Below, one piece after another: positions 62,111 to 64,000 of a stretch of 64,000 nt of DNA. Made by a program: the position numbers and the translations under genes. The stretch covers positions 114,419-178,418 of the forward strand of contig JAFKIY010000005.1 in the NCBI GenBank assembly GCA_017306245.1, given 5' to 3'. The notes beneath the pieces are model-generated. The model saw nothing but the letters and a program-made list of their open reading frames with translations. It was not told the DNA's origin and made no database searches. The stretch is from Micrococcales bacterium. Lineage in GTDB: Bacteria > Actinomycetota > Actinomycetes > Actinomycetales > Microbacteriaceae. The number at the start of each line of letters is the position of its first letter. The stretch's first letter is position 1.

Positions 62111-62749
62111 ATGATCCCCACGCTGAGGGAAGGTGCCGTGACGATTCGCGGCGTGCGCGGCCGGGATGCGCGGCAACTGGATCGCGAGTTGATGGACAAT
62201 CGACGCTGGTTGCGCACCTGGGAGGCGACGAACCCGCGCGGGCCGATGAATTTCGATGTGCGGGCCAGCATCAGGAGCCTCGTGGCGAACGCGAGGGCCG
62301 GACTCGGCCTGCCGTTCGTGATCGAGTATGACGGTGAGATTGCCGGCCAGTTGAATGTGTCGTCGATCACGTGGGGGAGCGTGTCTTCGGCGACGATCGG
62401 GTACTGGGTGGCGGAGCGTTTCGCCGGCAGGTCGATCACCCCGACGGCCGTCGCGCTCGCGACCGACTACTGTTTTTCCCAGCTCGGCCTGCACCGGATG
62501 GAGATCTGCATCCGGCCGGAGAATCACGCCTCCCTTCGTGTCGTGGAGAAGCTGGGGTTCCGTTATGAGGGCTTGCGCCGAAGGTTCATCCACATCAATG
62601 GCGACTGGCGGGATCACTTCTGTTTCGCCCTCATCGCGGAGGAGTTGCCGACGGGCGTGCTCCGGCGCTGGCTGGATGGCACGGTGCCGCCGGGCGCTGG
62701 GGTGGTGCCGGCCGCCGATCGCGCCGCTGCGCAACAGCCGCCTCTCTAA
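62111..62749 (+). CDS. GNAT-family N-acetyltransferase (RimJ-like)
   Basis: The 212-residue protein has the RimJ/RimL pattern: IEYDGEIAGQLNVSSI, IGYWVAERFAGRSITPTAV with the acetyl-CoA loop, LHRMEICIRPENHASLRVVEKLGFRYEG, and a C-terminal HFCFALIAEE. It should acetylate a protein N-terminus such as a ribosomal protein, or a small amine. It lies directly after galU. Confidence 0.9.
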   Translation: MIPTLREGAVTIRGVRGRDARQLDRELMDNRRWLRTWEATNPRGPMNFDVRASIRSLVANARAGLGLPFVIEYDGEIAGQLNVSSITWGSVSSATIGYWVAERFAGRSITPTAVALATDYCFSQLGLHRMEICIRPENHASLRVVEKLGFRYEGLRRRFIHINGDWRDHFCFALIAEELPTGVLRRWLDGTVPPGAGVVPAADRAAAQQPPL

Positions 62750-62826
62750 CGTTGTGCGTATGACGAGCGAACCTTGGTGTGGGCCGGGCCGCGGCGCGCC
62801 GGATGCCGGTTCGAGGGTGCCCGCCC

Positions 62827-62832
62827 TAGCGT
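62827..62832 (+). promoter_or_regulatory. -10 box TAGCGT of the leaderless membrane-protein gene
   Basis: TAGCGT, then seven bases, then the ATG at 62840. Confidence 0.45.
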
Positions 62833-62839
62833 TAACGCC

Positions 62840-63817
62840 ATGGGAATCGACGGGGTCGGATCGAGCGTAGTCATCGCGCTCGCCGCCGTGCTCTGGCTGC
62901 TGTACCTCGTTCCCACGTGGTTGAAGCGCCGCGAGTATCTGGCGACGGAGCGGAATGCCGTTCGGCTGCAACAGACGATGCGCATCCTCGCCGAGAGCGC
63001 CGAGCTGCCGTCCGTCGTTCGTGTCGAGGCGACCGCGCGAACGGTCGCCGCGCAGCAGCGTGCACTGCGCAAATACCAGAAGTCGTCGACGCGTGTGAGC
63101 CGCTCGTTCCCCGAGGGGACTGCCGCGAGACGTGGTTGGACTAACCCGTTCCCTGAGGAGGCCGTCGAAGGCGGTCGTCTCGATGGGGGTGCCCGCACGG
63201 CCCGCCGTCTGCGGCGGTCGCGTGCTCTCGCCTCTGTTGTGCTGCTCGGCGCCATCGTTGCGGGGGTTTTCGGATTTCAGTCGTTTGCGGCGACGGGTTC
63301 CTGGGTGCTGCTGGCGGGGTCCGCGGTTGTCGCGCTCGGTTCGTTCGCGCTTCTGGGTCAGGCGGCGGCAGTGTCCCGCGCCCGCGCCGAACTGAGGCGG
63401 GCTGCCCTGACGACGCCGGTCGCGGCGCCGCTGCACGACCACGCCGACTATGCGGTGCCGCGTCGAACCGGGTGGAGTCCTGTCGCCGTCCCGAAGCCGC
63501 TGTACCTGGGCCGCGACGACTGCGCCCCGGTGTCAGTCAAGGGATCGCGCAGCGATCGTCTCGAAACCGGTCAACCCGACCACGCTGAGCTCCTGCGCGC
63601 TGCAGCTGCCGAAGCGGAGCGGGCGCTTCGGGCGGCGCAGGCCGCACCCGAGGTGGCTCGTCTTCCGCGGCCGGCTGCCGCATCCGCGGAGCCCAGGATC
63701 GCGGCGCGCGACGCTTCCGCGCCGAGCCGATTTGCGCGAATGGGTGTCCTTGATTCCGCGCAAGCGGCACCTGCGGATCTGGACGAGATCCTGCGCCGCC
63801 GCCGCGCTGTCGGCTGA
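62840..63817 (+). CDS. Membrane protein of unknown function with two repeat-encoded segments
   Basis: The 325-residue protein has one N-terminal helix (VVIALAAVLWLLYLVPTWL, about residues 10-28) and a helical hairpin near 140-190. From memory this gene follows galU and a GNAT gene in related genomes. Two stretches are encoded by REP-like repeats: about residues 104-116 (63151-63186) and about 233-246 (63538-63577). Both fall in probable linkers, so the protein has tolerated insertions. The C-terminal third is Ala/Arg-rich and probably disordered. Function unknown. Confidence 0.75.
   Translation: MGIDGVGSSVVIALAAVLWLLYLVPTWLKRREYLATERNAVRLQQTMRILAESAELPSVVRVEATARTVAAQQRALRKYQKSSTRVSRSFPEGTAARRGWTNPFPEEAVEGGRLDGGARTARRLRRSRALASVVLLGAIVAGVFGFQSFAATGSWVLLAGSAVVALGSFALLGQAAAVSRARAELRRAALTTPVAAPLHDHADYAVPRRTGWSPVAVPKPLYLGRDDCAPVSVKGSRSDRLETGQPDHAELLRAAAAEAERALRAAQAAPEVARLPRPAAASAEPRIAARDASAPSRFARMGVLDSAQAAPADLDEILRRRRAVG
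63151..63186. repeat. REP-like repeat inside the membrane-protein gene (copy 1)
   Basis: CCCTGAGGAGGCCGTCGAAG...GTCTCGATGGG: same CCCTGAGGAG and GTCTCGA modules as the copy at 63826-63859, with a GCC-GTCGAA-GGC hairpin core. Confidence 0.65.
63538..63577. repeat. REP-like repeat inside the membrane-protein gene (copy 2)
   Basis: A perfect GATCGC-GCA-GCGATC hairpin is followed by GTCTCGAAAC, as in the repeat at 2210-2253. The reading frame is kept. Confidence 0.7.
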
Positions 63818-63825
63818 TCTCGCCC

Positions 63826-63859
63826 GCTCCCTGAGGAGCCGGAATCGCCGGCGTCTCGA
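63826..63859. repeat. REP-like repeat interrupted by the IS110-type element
   Basis: GCTCCCTGAGGAGCCGG...CCGGCGTCTCGA lies just after the membrane-protein stop. The expected complementary AGGGAGC end is missing and is replaced at about 63860 by sequence leading into the transposase gene. Confidence 0.65.
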
Positions 63860-63876
63860 CGCTTCTATGGTTTTTG

Positions 63877-64000
63877 TCAAGCCATTTTTGTGCTCATTTG
63901 GCGGAAGAGTGATCGGGCGATGTAGCGCTTGAGGGATCGGATGATTTCTTTGCGGGTTTTGCCTTGATCGGATTGGCGTTGGTAGTAGGCGCGAGTTTCG
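63877..64000 (-). mobile_element. IS110-family transposase, C-terminal fragment at the window edge
   Basis: Read leftward from base 64000, 40 codons encode ETRAYYQRQSDQGKTRKEI and then SLKRYIARSLFRQM, ending with TGA at 63877-63879. This matches the C-terminal end of IS110-type DEDD transposases (the RxY...GK...EI..LKRY.AR..(Y/F)R pattern). The rest of the gene is outside the window. The element's 3' noncoding end is very short, so any bridge RNA would lie on the other side. It is inserted in or beside a REP-like repeat. Confidence 0.75.

Noticed and set aside
61217..63442. A 741-codon open frame on the minus strand across three genes
   Set aside because: It runs antisense to galU, the GNAT gene and the membrane-protein gene and has shadow-like composition.

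Overview
The window comes from a high-GC actinobacterium, most probably a member of the Microbacteriaceae. The basis is the overall gene set, the two-subunit sdhC/sdhD anchor, the frequent TANNNT-N6/7-ATG leaderless gene starts, the GTG and TTG starts, and several small genes I recognise from that family. This is an inference from recall, not a database search. Gene density is very high, and no stretch over 300 bases lacks a gene. I saw no rRNA, tRNA, CRISPR array, prophage or replication origin. One IS110-type transposase is cut by the right edge.

Layout, part 1. Bases 1-2165 hold the end of an HpaB-type aromatic hydroxylase and a succinate-semialdehyde dehydrogenase. 2181-5729 hold a flavodoxin/AraC divergent pair, then an ECF sigma factor with a ZAS-type zinc anti-sigma protein, divergent to a lipoprotein. 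5804-8622 hold a thiolase, an HSD10-like dehydrogenase and a TrmH-type methyltransferase. 8747-16913 hold an ABC exporter with the relic of an HTH gene upstream, a GPH sugar-type symporter overlapping an acyl-CoA ligase, and a DrrAB-like ABC-2 transporter. 16959-26116 is a mevalonate-pathway locus. Its leftward operon is diphosphomevalonate decarboxylase, phosphomevalonate kinase, and a single polypeptide that fuses HMG-CoA reductase to mevalonate kinase. The rightward operon is HMG-CoA synthase, flavin monooxygenase, BASS-family transporter and an SDR. The two operons diverge from one palindromic promoter region.

Layout, part 2. 26147-26665 is a RelBE-type toxin-antitoxin pair with a perfect 16-bp operator. 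26718-30470 is the riboflavin operon (ribD-ribE-ribBA-ribH) behind an FMN riboswitch. Next come trpS, xth, a YihY/BrkB protein, a sigma/anti-sigma fusion, sdhCDAB and manC. 40099-50667 is a nucleoside uptake and salvage region: a PnrA-type lipoprotein, its ABC transporter, a CynX-type MFS protein, cytidine deaminase, thymidine phosphorylase, nucleoside hydrolase, and an adenosine deaminase broken by an in-frame TAA. 50689-64000 holds an NlpC/P60 protein, a TPM-less coiled-coil membrane protein, a large DUF4011-type helicase with a degenerate P-loop, a small gene next to it, MarR-MMPL, mscL, an FmdB-type protein, a folate cyclo-ligase, galU, a GNAT, a two-copy repeat-invaded membrane protein, and the IS110 end.

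Three themes cut across the genes. First, REP-like palindromes carrying a GTCTCGA module, and other inverted repeats, have entered coding sequences and now encode protein tails or linkers (flavodoxin, RibE, membrane protein at 62840); one copy is interrupted by the IS110 element. Second, about a dozen genes appear to be leaderless. Third, divergent promoters are packed so tightly that each overlaps the other (21381-21409 and 61178-61204). The strongest leads for new biology are the HMGR-mevalonate kinase fusion with its unusual HMGS-FMO-BASS-SDR partner operon, the helicase lacking its Walker lysine, and the split adenosine deaminase.
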